Notes under the pieces: model-generated
Database searches by the model: none
Told to the model about the DNA's origin: nothing
What the model saw: the letters and a program-made list of their open reading frames with translations, nothing else
In this document: piece after piece, positions 1 to 8,620 of the stretch
Layout: every line of letters begins with the position of its first letter
Numbering within the stretch: the first letter of the stretch is position 1
Position numbers and translations under genes: made by a program
NCBI GenBank assembly: GCA_041180805.1
Contig: JBEGQX010000287.1
Location: forward strand, 1-32,418
Length of the DNA stretch: 32,418 nucleotides
Origin: JBEGQX01 sp041180805
GTDB taxonomy: Bacteria > Planctomycetota > Planctomycetia > Gemmatales > Gemmataceae
Direction of reading: 5' to 3'

Positions 1-851
1 TATGGGGTGGCCCGGTTCGAGACCATATTCGCACCTACTGTCATCTGGGCGGTGGCAAGATGGAGGATTTTTATGAAACCTCCACCGAGGATGCGAAGAG
101 ATTTGCCGACCTGGCCCGGCAGGCTGTGGAAGATGGTTTTACCGCGTTTAAGTCCATGGCTGTTCCCCCAACCCTTCCTCTGGAAGGTTTGAAGCCGGTA
201 CGAACGGCTGAAAAATGCGTGGCCGCCATGCGGGAAGCTGTGGGAGATTCCATCGACATCATGGTGGACTGCCACGCCAGGCCATCCCCTACCATGGGAC
301 TGCAGTTTGCCAAGGCATTGGAGCCCTACGGACTTTATTTCTTTGAAGAACCCTGCTGGCCTGAAAGTATCGAGGGTCTGGCTAACATCAAACGCTCGGT
401 CAAAACTCCCATCGCCACCGGGGAACGGGTAACGCGCCTGGCCGATTTTCGAGATTTGTTCGCAGCACAGGCATGCGATGTGTGCCAGTTGGATATCACC
501 CATTGCGGGGGATTAAGCGAAGCGCGCCGAGTTGCGGCCCTCGCGGAAGCCTACCGCATATCACTGGCCCCTCATAACCCACAGGGGCCTGTTAGCACCG
601 CGGCATCCCTTGAGTTTGGGTTTTCCCAGCCTTCTTACATCATCTGCGAGACGGTACACAACGATGTTCCATGGCGTTCTGACATCGTTCAGGAAGGATT
701 TACCACCGAACGCAAGGGGCGCATCGTTCGGCCGAATACAAAGCCTGGCCTGGGCATCAGCATCAATGAGGTCGAGGCAAGAAAACACCCATTCCAACAA
801 GAATTGCCTCAGCAGGTCTTTTACACCGATGGCAGCGTGGGTGACTGGTAG
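1..851 (+). CDS. Galactonate dehydratase-like enolase-superfamily enzyme (5' truncated)
   Basis: The frame is open from base 3, and the translated start reads like the middle of a protein (GGPVRDHIRTYCHLGGG), so the N-terminal capping domain is cut off by the window edge. The barrel is complete. Counting from the Met at base 60, D70 and H72 (VDCHAR), E97 (FFEEP), E122 (TGER) and H172 (APHNPQGP) match the metal ligands and the two catalytic histidines of the D-galactonate dehydratase branch of the mandelate racemase group. The family removes water from an acid sugar to give a 2-keto-3-deoxy acid in the cytoplasm. A DapA/NAL-type aldolase follows after 9 bases, which fits a sugar-acid catabolic operon. 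The exact acid sugar cannot be read from the sequence. Confidence 0.85.
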   Translation, partial: WGGPVRDHIRTYCHLGGGKMEDFYETSTEDAKRFADLARQAVEDGFTAFKSMAVPPTLPLEGLKPVRTAEKCVAAMREAVGDSIDIMVDCHARPSPTMGLQFAKALEPYGLYFFEEPCWPESIEGLANIKRSVKTPIATGERVTRLADFRDLFAAQACDVCQLDITHCGGLSEARRVAALAEAYRISLAPHNPQGPVSTAASLEFGFSQPSYIICETVHNDVPWRSDIVQEGFTTERKGRIVRPNTKPGLGISINEVEARKHPFQQELPQQVFYTDGSVGDW

Positions 852-860
852 GAGAAAATC

Positions 861-1790
861 ATGTCAAAGAAACTATCCGGGGTTTTGCCGATTGTCCATG
901 TACCTTTCTTGTCTAACGAAGACATCGACCTTCCTACGCTGAAGGTTGAGATAGACTGGGTTTATTCCCAAGGTGCACATGGATTGGGTAGCGGCATGGT
1001 TTCCGAGCTGCTGCGCCTGACCGTCGAGGAAAGAATCACCCTGACCAAGGCGATGGTGGATTTTACTGCCGGTCGCGGGGCCACTTTCGCCGGGGTAAGT
1101 GCGGAAAGCACCCGTCAGGCCATGGTATACGCCAGGGCTGCGGATCAAGCCGGGTGCGATGCCATCATGGCGGTTCCCCCGCTTACCACCGGATTGCCAG
1201 ATAATGCGGTGCTCGATCATTTTCGCGCGCTGGCTGATGGGGTATCGGTACCCCTAATTGTGCAGGATGCCTCTGGCTATGTGGGAAAAGCAATTCCCCT
1301 TTCCATTTACATCAGGCTTCTGGAACTTTATGGCAATGAAAAAATCCTGTTCAAGCCGGAAGCATCTCCGATTGGCCCCAACCTCAGCGCCCTCAGGGAT
1401 GCGTCCCAAGGTAAGGCACAAATATTCGAGGGTTCGGGCGGCATTCTCCTGATCGACAGTTTCCGCAGGGGAATTGCGGGAACCATGCCGGGGGTTGATC
1501 TTCTGGATGGCATCGTTGGCATATGGAACGCACTACAACGCAGGGATGACCGTGCAGCCTACGCCATGTACTTTCCCGTGTGTGCCATTGTTGCATTGCA
1601 GCTACAAGCGGGATTGGATGGTTTTCTGGCCATAGAGAAACATATCCTCCACAAACGGGGAATCTTTCCGAACACATTTCGAAGAAAACCCTATTCTTGG
1701 GAAATGGACCAGGAAACCGCGCAGGAAGTGGACCGATTATTAAAACTATTGGCGGACTGCGTTTGTCAGCAAAAACAACTTGGAAAGTAA
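861..1790 (+). CDS. Dihydrodipicolinate synthase / N-acetylneuraminate lyase family aldolase
   Basis: This 309-residue class I aldolase belongs to the DapA/NAL superfamily of (beta/alpha)8 barrels. K165 in FKPEAS is the expected Schiff-base lysine. The usual YNxP tyrosine motif reads VQDAS here, so the catalytic Tyr is replaced; together with the neighbouring sugar-acid dehydratase this argues against true DapA and for a 2-keto-3-deoxy-sugar-acid aldolase or dehydratase. It follows the upstream gene by 9 bases, with a GGAG-type ribosome site before ATG 861, and precedes the transporter by 4 bases. Family assignment is firm; substrate is inferred from the operon. Confidence 0.85.
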   Translation: MSKKLSGVLPIVHVPFLSNEDIDLPTLKVEIDWVYSQGAHGLGSGMVSELLRLTVEERITLTKAMVDFTAGRGATFAGVSAESTRQAMVYARAADQAGCDAIMAVPPLTTGLPDNAVLDHFRALADGVSVPLIVQDASGYVGKAIPLSIYIRLLELYGNEKILFKPEASPIGPNLSALRDASQGKAQIFEGSGGILLIDSFRRGIAGTMPGVDLLDGIVGIWNALQRRDDRAAYAMYFPVCAIVALQLQAGLDGFLAIEKHILHKRGIFPNTFRRKPYSWEMDQETAQEVDRLLKLLADCVCQQKQLGK

Positions 1791-1794
1791 GAAG

Positions 1795-3003
1795 ATGCAC
1801 CGCTGGGGAATGGGAATGTTGTGCCTGGCTGCGCTGATAGCTTATGTGCAGCGATCCGCCCTGAGCGTTCCCACCAAAAATATTCAGGCCGACCTTGGAA
1901 TTGATGCTTCCGCAATGGGCTGGGTGATGGCTACCTGGTATTGGGGCTATGCCATTCTTCAGGTGCCCGCAGGTTGGATTGCGGATTCGATTGGCAGCCG
2001 AAAAGCGCTTGCCATTTATGCATTCGCATGGTCAATCCTCACTGGTGTGGCCGGGTTTTCCGGAAGTTTCGGATCGTTAATATTCCTTTGGGGGCTCATG
2101 GGAATGGCGCAAGCAGGCATTTTTCCCGCTTCCGCAAAGGCAATCGGCGCTTGGTTCCCCACTCAGGGAAGGGCCTTCGCATCTGGCCTATTGGCTTCCA
2201 GCATGGCCGTGGGCGCAGCCCTTGCACCCGCAATCACCGCTCAACTTTTATTGAAAATATCCTGGCAAACAATTTTGCTGATCTATGCGATACCCGGAAT
2301 GACCTGGGCACTTTTATTCTTCTGGCTGATCCCGGAATCAAGTATTTCCCAAAACAAATCTATCTCCAAGGGCAGCTTGAAATCGGACTGGCAGGCCATG
2401 CTTGGAAGCGTATCGATGCTGCTTCTTTGCCTGCAACAGTTTCTAAGAGCTGCCGCCATGGTATTTTTTAGCACCTGGTTCACCCGGTTTCTCGAGGAGA
2501 CCAAAGAGATTACAACGCTGGACGCCGGCCGACTGACCGCCTGGGCAGGAATCGGAGTCATGCTCGGGGGTATTTCCGGAGGCACTGTAAGTGATTGGGT
2601 ACTAAAGAAAACCAACAACAAAAGACTGAGCAGGCAGGGACTTGCGGTGATCAGCATGACCTTGTGTTCACTGCTATTTGTCCTTTCCCATTTCATCAGC
2701 GATGTTCACCTTTCGGTTTTCATCATGGCCCTTGGGGCTTATTGTGGGGCATTTGGTGGAATCAGCGGATACTCCGTAGCGATCGATTTCGGTGGATCAC
2801 GCATTGCCACTGTTTTCAGCGTCATGAACATGTGTGGCAACATCGGCGCTGGTTTATTTCCCCTGATCATTGGCAAATGGATTCAAATGGGTAACAACTG
2901 GAGTTTCGCCCTGTTCCTTTTTGCTGGAATCTTTGCCATAGATGCCGTCATTTGGGCATTGCTGAACCCCAAAAAGTCTTTGTTTGACACGGAGGAAGAG
3001 TGA
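1795..3003 (+). CDS. MFS transporter, probably sugar-acid permease (ACS-like)
   Basis: This 402-residue protein has about twelve hydrophobic segments and begins RSALSVPTKNIQADLGID, followed by WYWGYAILQVPAGWIAD and then GSRK, the loop 2-3 signature of the major facilitator superfamily as seen in anion:cation symporters such as hexuronate and galactonate permeases. It would bring the operon substrate across the inner membrane. I chose ATG 1795 over an in-frame TTG at 1780 because GGAAAG lies at a good distance upstream and the TTG would overlap the previous gene. Its TGA stop overlaps the next start as TGATG, indicating translational coupling. Confidence 0.85.
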   Translation: MHRWGMGMLCLAALIAYVQRSALSVPTKNIQADLGIDASAMGWVMATWYWGYAILQVPAGWIADSIGSRKALAIYAFAWSILTGVAGFSGSFGSLIFLWGLMGMAQAGIFPASAKAIGAWFPTQGRAFASGLLASSMAVGAALAPAITAQLLLKISWQTILLIYAIPGMTWALLFFWLIPESSISQNKSISKGSLKSDWQAMLGSVSMLLLCLQQFLRAAAMVFFSTWFTRFLEETKEITTLDAGRLTAWAGIGVMLGGISGGTVSDWVLKKTNNKRLSRQGLAVISMTLCSLLFVLSHFISDVHLSVFIMALGAYCGAFGGISGYSVAIDFGGSRIATVFSVMNMCGNIGAGLFPLIIGKWIQMGNNWSFALFLFAGIFAIDAVIWALLNPKKSLFDTEEE

Positions 3004-4460
3004 TGGACCGCATGGAAACCCCTCAGTGTGGCGGGAAAATAGGCATCTCCAGAAAAGACATAACCCCTCCGGTTGGAATGTATCACCGCATGTGGGGTGC
3101 CGCAAAGCATGACCGTTCCACATCGGTTCACAAACCCCTGCTTCTAACTGCATTATGGATTGAAGCCGACAAATCCCCCCCCTCGCCGAACCTAGTCCTT
3201 GCGATGGATCACTGCATTCTAGATGGTGAGGAAATTAAAAATATTCGCGCCAAGGTTTCCGCTGCGACCCAAGTCGCCTCGCAGGACATAGAAATTTGCC
3301 TTTCCCATACTCATGGTTCCGGCTGGATGTCCAGAAGCCGCACTGAATTACCAGGTGGTGAAATGATAGGACCATACCTGGACGAATTGGCACGCATCTG
3401 CGCCGAGGCTTCGGTTGAAGCCAGGGGAAACTGCAAGCCAGCTTGGATTACCTTTGGCACCGGAACATGCCATCTGGCCAGGCACCGTGATTATTTTGAC
3501 CCGATAAACAACAGCTTCGTTTGTGGATTCAACCCAAAAGGTTTTGCCGACAGCACTTTGCTTGTTGGCCGGATCGATGATAAAGATGGCAAATGTATAG
3601 GAACGGTTGTCAACTATGCCTGCCATCCCACGACGCTGGCATGGGAAAACACAAGTATTAGCCCGGATTACATAGGTTCCTTCCGCGAGATGGTGGAAGA
3701 ATATACTGGCGCCCCATGCATTTTCCTACAAGGCGCATCAGGTGACCTTGGCCCCCGCGAAGGGTTTGTTGGTAATCACGCCACAGCCGATAGAAATGGC
3801 CGCAAACTTGGATATGCGACTTTGGCAACCATCGAAGATATCCCTCCTGCCAAGACCCGGTTTGTTTACAAGGGGTCCGTCATCTCCGGGGCAATCCTTG
3901 GCACCTGGCACGATGAACCCATTTCCGAAAATGAAATTACGGCCAGACGCCGAATGATCTCTGAAGAGATAAATGTCGATTTACCCTATCGACCGGATTT
4001 GCCTTCCCTTTCGGATACCAAGGCACAAAAGACACACTGGGAGGCAGAGGAGGCAAAGGCTATTTCCATGGGAGACCATTTGCAAGCCAGGGATGCCCGG
4101 GCAATGGTGGAACAGATGACCCGCCAAATAACCAGGCTTTCCGTTTTACCTCAGGGTAAAACTTTCCCTCACAAGACAAAAGTATTCATCTGGGGTGAAA
4201 CGATCTGGATATTTGCCCAAGGGGAATTGTACCAGTCAATCCAAATGACCCTACGCCAACGTTTTCCAGAATATGCCGTGGTGATTGTCACCATTGCAAA
4301 CGACTGGCAACCGGGTTACCTTCCCGAGGCATCGACCTATGGGTATGGCATTTATCAGGAGAAAATTGCGACTCTTGCGGCAGGCAGCTTGGAAATTCTG
4401 ACGGAAAGTCTTTCCAGGAAAATCTACCAGATTTTGGGCAGAAAAGTCACCAAGGCTTGA
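3003..4460 (+). CDS. Neutral ceramidase N-terminal domain-like hydrolase, cytoplasmic
   Basis: The 485-residue protein resembles the N-terminal catalytic domain of neutral/alkaline non-lysosomal ceramidases. Zinc-ligand regions are visible: SHTH at 101-104 and H208 in NYACHPT. The nucleophile motif GDxSPN of true ceramidases reads GDLGPR (247-252), so the serine is absent. There is no signal peptide, whereas ceramidases are exported. It is the last gene of the sugar-acid operon, so a metal hydrolase or esterase acting on the transported compound is more likely than lipid hydrolysis; this is inference. ATG 3003 was preferred to GTG 3000 because of GGAGGAAG at 2991-2998 and the TGATG overlap with the transporter stop. 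Confidence 0.75.
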   Translation: MDRMETPQCGGKIGISRKDITPPVGMYHRMWGAAKHDRSTSVHKPLLLTALWIEADKSPPSPNLVLAMDHCILDGEEIKNIRAKVSAATQVASQDIEICLSHTHGSGWMSRSRTELPGGEMIGPYLDELARICAEASVEARGNCKPAWITFGTGTCHLARHRDYFDPINNSFVCGFNPKGFADSTLLVGRIDDKDGKCIGTVVNYACHPTTLAWENTSISPDYIGSFREMVEEYTGAPCIFLQGASGDLGPREGFVGNHATADRNGRKLGYATLATIEDIPPAKTRFVYKGSVISGAILGTWHDEPISENEITARRRMISEEINVDLPYRPDLPSLSDTKAQKTHWEAEEAKAISMGDHLQARDARAMVEQMTRQITRLSVLPQGKTFPHKTKVFIWGETIWIFAQGELYQSIQMTLRQRFPEYAVVIVTIANDWQPGYLPEASTYGYGIYQEKIATLAAGSLEILTESLSRKIYQILGRKVTKA

Positions 4461-4492
4461 CTTCAAGAACCACAACCGCCGATAATTAAGAT

Positions 4493-4906
4493 ATGAGGAA
4501 GATAATTACATATCTTTGTTTCGCAATCTTCGCCGTTGCAATCATCATGCCTCGCGGTTGGTGTTGTCTGGTTCCTTATGTAAATACGCAACATTCTGCA
4601 CCATCTTCTCCCAACGCTGATAGTTGTCCATTTTGCAATAATCAGCAATCAACTGAAAAGGATTCCGACTCCAATCCTTTTGACTCTTCACGTCCATTTT
4701 CTGGCTTTTGCTGCTGTGAAAAAATTTATGGCGGGTATGTTGAAAAGTCCAACTCTTTAAATGATCCAACCGATACCCATAGTTTTGTGGGTTATTATCC
4801 GATCTTTCAAGAAGCTCAAAACAGCCCCTGTTTGGCCCAAGCCAACCATTTCACCTATCCCGCCCACCAAAGAATTCATGTTCGTAATTGCCAGTGGCTT
4901 TGTTAA
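4493..4906 (+). CDS. Small exported Cys-rich protein, unknown function
   Basis: I do not recognise this family. The 137-residue product starts with a basic N-terminus and a hydrophobic stretch at about residues 4-20, a likely signal peptide or single anchor. The mature part has clustered cysteines: GWCC (24-25), CPFC (45-48), CCC (73-75) and single ones at 113, 133 and the last residue 137. CPFC has the CxxC form of thiol-redox or metal sites but no thioredoxin fold is visible. It lies 32 bases after the ceramidase-like gene and 104 bases before another exported Cys-rich protein, which suggests a shared metal- or redox-related role. Confidence 0.55.
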   Translation: MRKIITYLCFAIFAVAIIMPRGWCCLVPYVNTQHSAPSSPNADSCPFCNNQQSTEKDSDSNPFDSSRPFSGFCCCEKIYGGYVEKSNSLNDPTDTHSFVGYYPIFQEAQNSPCLAQANHFTYPAHQRIHVRNCQWLC

Positions 4907-5010
4907 ATCTCCTTCAGCTTTTTCCATTTCAATGAACTGTTTTCCAACTTGAAATTGTCATCAAGTGCCAGTTCTTTGAGAAAAATATGTGAAGTTTTAA
5001 GGAGATACAG

Positions 5011-5289
5011 ATGTTTCAGAATATAGTGAATAAGCTTTTCATGGCTCTTAGCGTCACTTTGGCAGTGGGTGCATTAGCTTTTGCAATTACCAATTCCAGT
5101 CTTCCAAACAGTAAAGCGAAATGCTGCAATGCTGGCACCTGTTGCCCAAACGGTGCTTGCTGCCCGGATTCGCCTTGCTGTGAAGATGGTACTTGCAACT
5201 CTTTTGCAAAGGTTACCAAGAAGACAAATTGCTGCCCGGATGGTATTTGCTGCCCCGACGGCCCTTGCTGTGAAGTTGTAAAAAACTAA
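5011..5289 (+). CDS. Exported Cys-rich hexapeptide-repeat protein, metallothionein-like
   Basis: The 92-residue product has a hydrophobic N-terminal segment (about 8-26) that looks like a signal peptide, then an array of CC-x4 hexapeptides, mostly CCPxGx. Fifteen of 92 residues are Cys. Cys pairs fall at 38, 44, 50, 56, 74, 80 and 86 with a single Cys at 62, so every one sits on the same six-residue phase, even across the degenerate stretch 62-73. Such paired cysteines suit soft-metal binding or a disulfide-rich rod. AAGGAG lies 7 bases before ATG 5011 and a strong terminator follows. Function is unknown; metal binding is inference from composition. Confidence 0.75.
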   Translation: MFQNIVNKLFMALSVTLAVGALAFAITNSSLPNSKAKCCNAGTCCPNGACCPDSPCCEDGTCNSFAKVTKKTNCCPDGICCPDGPCCEVVKN

Positions 5290-5308
5290 ACAGGCTCCAT
5301 TAAAAAAC

Positions 5309-5348
5309 AACCCTGCCTTGAAGTACTTCAGGGCAGGGTTTTATTTTT
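5309..5348. terminator. Bidirectional intrinsic terminator between Cys-repeat gene and purC
   Basis: Arms 5309-5324 and 5325-5340 are complementary over 16 positions with a single G-T pair. A T-rich tail follows on the plus strand (to 5348), and an A-run at 5302-5307 supplies the U-tail for minus-strand transcripts. It can therefore end both the Cys-rich gene and the convergent purC. Confidence 0.85.
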
Positions 5349-5363
5349 AGCAAAATACAACAA

Positions 5364-6260
5364 TCAAGATACCTTAAAATCTTTACCCGTCAGCAATCGA
5401 TAAGCTTCGAGATAGCGCGCCCTGGTTTGCATAATGATTTCTTCAGGCAAATCAGGGGGAGGAGAGTTTTTATCCCAGGAGGTGGTCTCCAGCCAATCCC
5501 GGATGAACTGTTTATCAAACGAGGGCGGGCTTATTCCCGGCTTATAAGTTTTTTGATCCCAGAAACGAGAGCTATCCGGGGTAAGCACTTCATCAATCAA
5601 GATCGTCTGGCCATCTGGCATACAACCCCATTCCAGTTTGGTATCCGCCAGAATGATGCCCTTGGTCATGGCATATTCTGAAGCACGCCGATAGATTTCC
5701 AGCGTTTTTTGCTTTAAATCTTCTGCAATTGTTGAACCAACCACTTTTTCCATGGCTTCCAAGGATATATTTTCATCATGGCCGGTCTGAGCCTTGGTGG
5801 CAGGGGTAAAAATAGGTTCTGGCAAACGGTCACTTTGTCTCAATCCATCCGGCAAACTGATTCCACAAACCTTGCGGTTCCCCTGGTATTCCTTCCATCC
5901 TGAACCTGATATATATCCCCTGGCCACGCATTCCACCGGATAAACCTTGGTCTTTTTCACCAAAATGGAACGCCCCTGCAAATCATCCGCATGCTTTGCG
6001 AATTCTGGTCCCATTTGGTTCACATCTTGGGAGATAAGATGATTGGGCACATTCAGAAAGTTCATCCAGAAAATGGACATCTGGTTAAGCATTCGTCCCT
6101 TGTCGGGAATCCCCTGGGGTAAAATCCAGTCAAAGGCACTCACCCGGTCGGTGGTAATAATGACAAGCCTGTCCCCCAAATCATAAACATCACGAACTTT
6201 CCCACGCATCACAGGGTAACCGTGGATTTCACTGCGGGTGAATGCCTTTGGTTTGGCCAT
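5364..6260 (-). CDS. purC: Phosphoribosylaminoimidazole-succinocarboxamide synthase (SAICAR synthetase)
   Basis: The 298-residue protein is recognisable throughout. It opens with GKVRDVYDLGDRLVIITTDR, the nucleotide-binding segment of PurC, followed by VSAFDWILPQGIPDKG, VYPVECVARGYISGSGWKEY, and later LADTKLEWG and LIDEVLTPDSSRFW, all standard signatures. It catalyses ATP-dependent joining of aspartate to CAIR in purine biosynthesis, in the cytoplasm. The length matches the longer bacterial/yeast-like form of about 300 residues. AAGGAAAAGG lies upstream of the ATG. It is a single gene, convergent with the Cys-rich gene and divergent from the FadJ-like gene, with no purine neighbours. Confidence 0.97.
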   Translation of the reverse strand: MAKPKAFTRSEIHGYPVMRGKVRDVYDLGDRLVIITTDRVSAFDWILPQGIPDKGRMLNQMSIFWMNFLNVPNHLISQDVNQMGPEFAKHADDLQGRSILVKKTKVYPVECVARGYISGSGWKEYQGNRKVCGISLPDGLRQSDRLPEPIFTPATKAQTGHDENISLEAMEKVVGSTIAEDLKQKTLEIYRRASEYAMTKGIILADTKLEWGCMPDGQTILIDEVLTPDSSRFWDQKTYKPGISPPSFDKQFIRDWLETTSWDKNSPPPDLPEEIIMQTRARYLEAYRLLTGKDFKVS

Positions 6261-6334
6261 GGTATTTAACCTTTTCCTTTACCCCGGCATCATGCCGGAA
6301 TATCCTTTAATCTGAGTCGTACACCACCATTCTC

Positions 6335-8443
6335 ATGATGGCTGCCACTATTATGGTTTTATTCAAAAGCAGTACTGTCCGCATCGAAAAAGATCAGGAT
6401 GGCAGCGTCATGGTCATTTTGGACAGCAACGATGACCCTATGAACCGGGTAACCCTGTCATTGATCAGGGATTTGCAAGCCGGCCTGGATTTTCTTCAAA
6501 AATCAACGGCACCACCTGTCATTATCTTCCGTTCCGGAAAAGGTAATGGCTTCGCCCTGGGCCCCGATCTTCAAGAGTGGAAAGAGTTTCATGCGAGTGG
6601 CGGATATGCCGAATGGCAAAAAGAAGGCATGCGTCTGGCGGAAACCATTTCTAAACTGCCCTGCCCCACCATTGCAGCCATACATGGTCCCTGCATGGGA
6701 CCTGGTTTTGAAATAGCCCTTGCCTGTGATTACAGGCTGGCTTACGCCAGGCCAGACACCGTTTTCTCATTTCCAGAAGCCGAGATGGGTGCCTGCCCTT
6801 CCTGGGGAATGATTTTCAGCCTGGTAAAAAAAGCTGGACTCGAAGCGTCGGTCAAGCTTGTGGCTTTCGGAGAAAAATGGAAACCCGCTCAATTGGCCCG
6901 ATTCGGACTTTTGGACGGAATAGCCACCCATGAAAAACAATTACGCCAGGAATTTACCCGACTGACGGGACAGGCTTTATTGCACGGAAAGGGTTCCCCA
7001 GCGGTCAAAAAGCATCGATCACTGAGGAGAACTATCCTCGAGGGAAACCGATTATCCAGATATTTACTTCAAAGGGTATTCGAACGTTTCTTGAAACGAA
7101 CCTCTTGCGAGGAAAATACCACGCAGGCAAGCACTTTGAAATTACTGGCTAATCTTAGTGGCATTGAAGACCCTGCAAAAGCATTAGAACTAATTTCATC
7201 CCATGCAAACCGGCTCTTTGAATCGGACATTTGCCAAAACCTATTAAAGTTTATGATGGCTGATCTGGACCGTATGCCATCCCCTGATGGAAAGCCCCTT
7301 CTGCCTCAAAGGGTTGCCTTAATTGGCTCCGGGAAGGGCTTGGCTGAATGGGCATTTTTGCACCTTTCCAGATCCGTACCCTCATCGCTGATTTCCCCAA
7401 GCCATTCCACCCTTGGTGCCACACTTGTGGGAATCGAACTACTATTACGCGAAATGGTTCGTAAGGGATTCTGGTCTCCCGCCGAGGCACAAAGCAGGCT
7501 CGCCCAATTAGAAGGCAGCGAAAAAACACAATTACCACCCAACATAGATATGGCTTTCCTTTTCTCGAAAACATCCCGAGATTTAGAACCCGGAGCGTTT
7601 GGTGAAACCAACCCCAACCGTTTGGTGATTTCCAATGGTGAATCAAAAATGCCCTGCCAGGCGCTACTTTTTCAGCAACTGCCCTTGGGAAGATATCCCT
7701 GTGCGGAATTATCTTTTCCATCAGGTACTTCCTCCGAGCAAAAGGATCGCGTTCGAAGCTGGCTGGGAAAACTAGGGCGAACCTGCGTGGAAACCAGCCC
7801 AAGGCGTGATAGTCTGGCCACACAGGTTTTCTTTGAGGGATTTCTGGAATCGCTACTATTGCTTGCCAGCAAGGTCCCCCTGTTACAGATGGAAAAAAGC
7901 CTGCGGTCCTGGGGTTTTACCGCTGGCCCTCTTTACTGGGCAGACTGGTTCGGATTGGAAAATCTTTTGGAATTGGGTCAACGAAAAGGTATCTCAACCT
8001 CGATCCTCGATCTTTTCCAACAGATGGCAAAACGGGGCTGGAATGGTATCGACTCTGGCAAGGGTTGGTTTTTGCACCTGAAAAATTCCTGGGTACCCAA
8101 CAATCTTGCCGCCAACCTAACAGGACAGTTTGTCACCACCCCCAAAGACCCTATTTGGGATTCCATGTCCAAAAGCAATCGACTGCGGGAAGGGAGAGAG
8201 AGAATCTTGCTTCGAATGCTCTTGGAAATTTCAAGGCTTCGTGGTTTGAACAACGATCTTGATCCCAAGGACTGGGATTACCTGATGGTTCGAGGATTGG
8301 GCTGGCCCGCGTTTACCGGGGGCCCCAAGGCCTGGGTTCAAAAAAGGGGCCTGGAATACTGGCAATCCCTTGCCAACAACCTCGGCAACAGACTTGGCCC
8401 TGCCTATCAGCTAGGCAATTCATGGGATTTTTGGTTCGAATAA
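6335..8443 (+). CDS. FadB/FadJ-like multifunctional protein with degenerate dehydrogenase half
   Basis: The 702-residue protein has the layout of the fatty-oxidation alpha subunit: crotonase domain (about 12-210), linker, Rossmann domain (about 325-480) and C-terminal 3-hydroxyacyl-CoA dehydrogenase domains. In the crotonase part the two catalytic glutamates are kept, E126 in GPGFE and E148 in FPEAEMG. The Rossmann start GSGKG (331-335) is only a weak match to GxGxMG, and the catalytic His motif HFFNP reads LFQQLP, so the His is missing; the GFxxNR asparagine is also gone. The end is conserved (GLGWPAFTGGP). I infer an enoyl-CoA hydratase with a non-catalytic dehydrogenase body. Start codon is uncertain among ATG 6335, 6338 and 6353. 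No thiolase gene is adjacent. Confidence 0.75.
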   Translation: MMAATIMVLFKSSTVRIEKDQDGSVMVILDSNDDPMNRVTLSLIRDLQAGLDFLQKSTAPPVIIFRSGKGNGFALGPDLQEWKEFHASGGYAEWQKEGMRLAETISKLPCPTIAAIHGPCMGPGFEIALACDYRLAYARPDTVFSFPEAEMGACPSWGMIFSLVKKAGLEASVKLVAFGEKWKPAQLARFGLLDGIATHEKQLRQEFTRLTGQALLHGKGSPAVKKHRSLRRTILEGNRLSRYLLQRVFERFLKRTSCEENTTQASTLKLLANLSGIEDPAKALELISSHANRLFESDICQNLLKFMMADLDRMPSPDGKPLLPQRVALIGSGKGLAEWAFLHLSRSVPSSLISPSHSTLGATLVGIELLLREMVRKGFWSPAEAQSRLAQLEGSEKTQLPPNIDMAFLFSKTSRDLEPGAFGETNPNRLVISNGESKMPCQALLFQQLPLGRYPCAELSFPSGTSSEQKDRVRSWLGKLGRTCVETSPRRDSLATQVFFEGFLESLLLLASKVPLLQMEKSLRSWGFTAGPLYWADWFGLENLLELGQRKGISTSILDLFQQMAKRGWNGIDSGKGWFLHLKNSWVPNNLAANLTGQFVTTPKDPIWDSMSKSNRLREGRERILLRMLLEISRLRGLNNDLDPKDWDYLMVRGLGWPAFTGGPKAWVQKRGLEYWQSLANNLGNRLGPAYQLGNSWDFWFE

Positions 8444-8620
8444 GTAATTCCACGATACCCCAAACAAATAAGCAGAATCCTTCCATTTTTCGGGGTCTCA
8501 TTTTGGTACCGGACATATAAGTTTGCGACCATAGAATAATTCTTCTCAGGTTTTCGGTTCGCTGTCATGAACAGTCTTAAACCGAAAACCATTGCAAAAC
8601 GCAAAAGGCGGGTACAAATC

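Noticed and set aside
1780..1794. TTG start 15 bases upstream of the MFS ATG
   Set aside because: ATG 1795 has a well-spaced GGAAAG; the TTG would lie inside the previous gene and add five charged residues.
5122..5275. DNA-level repeat suggestive of a CRISPR or satellite
   Set aside because: The repetition follows the codons of the CC-x4 hexapeptides inside a gene with signal peptide, ribosome site and terminator; units are 18 bases with no spacers.
8567..8620. Upstream ATG extending YchF by 18 residues
   Set aside because: The extension is basic and unlike YchF; starting at 8621 gives the usual 363 residues with an AAGGCGGG ribosome site.
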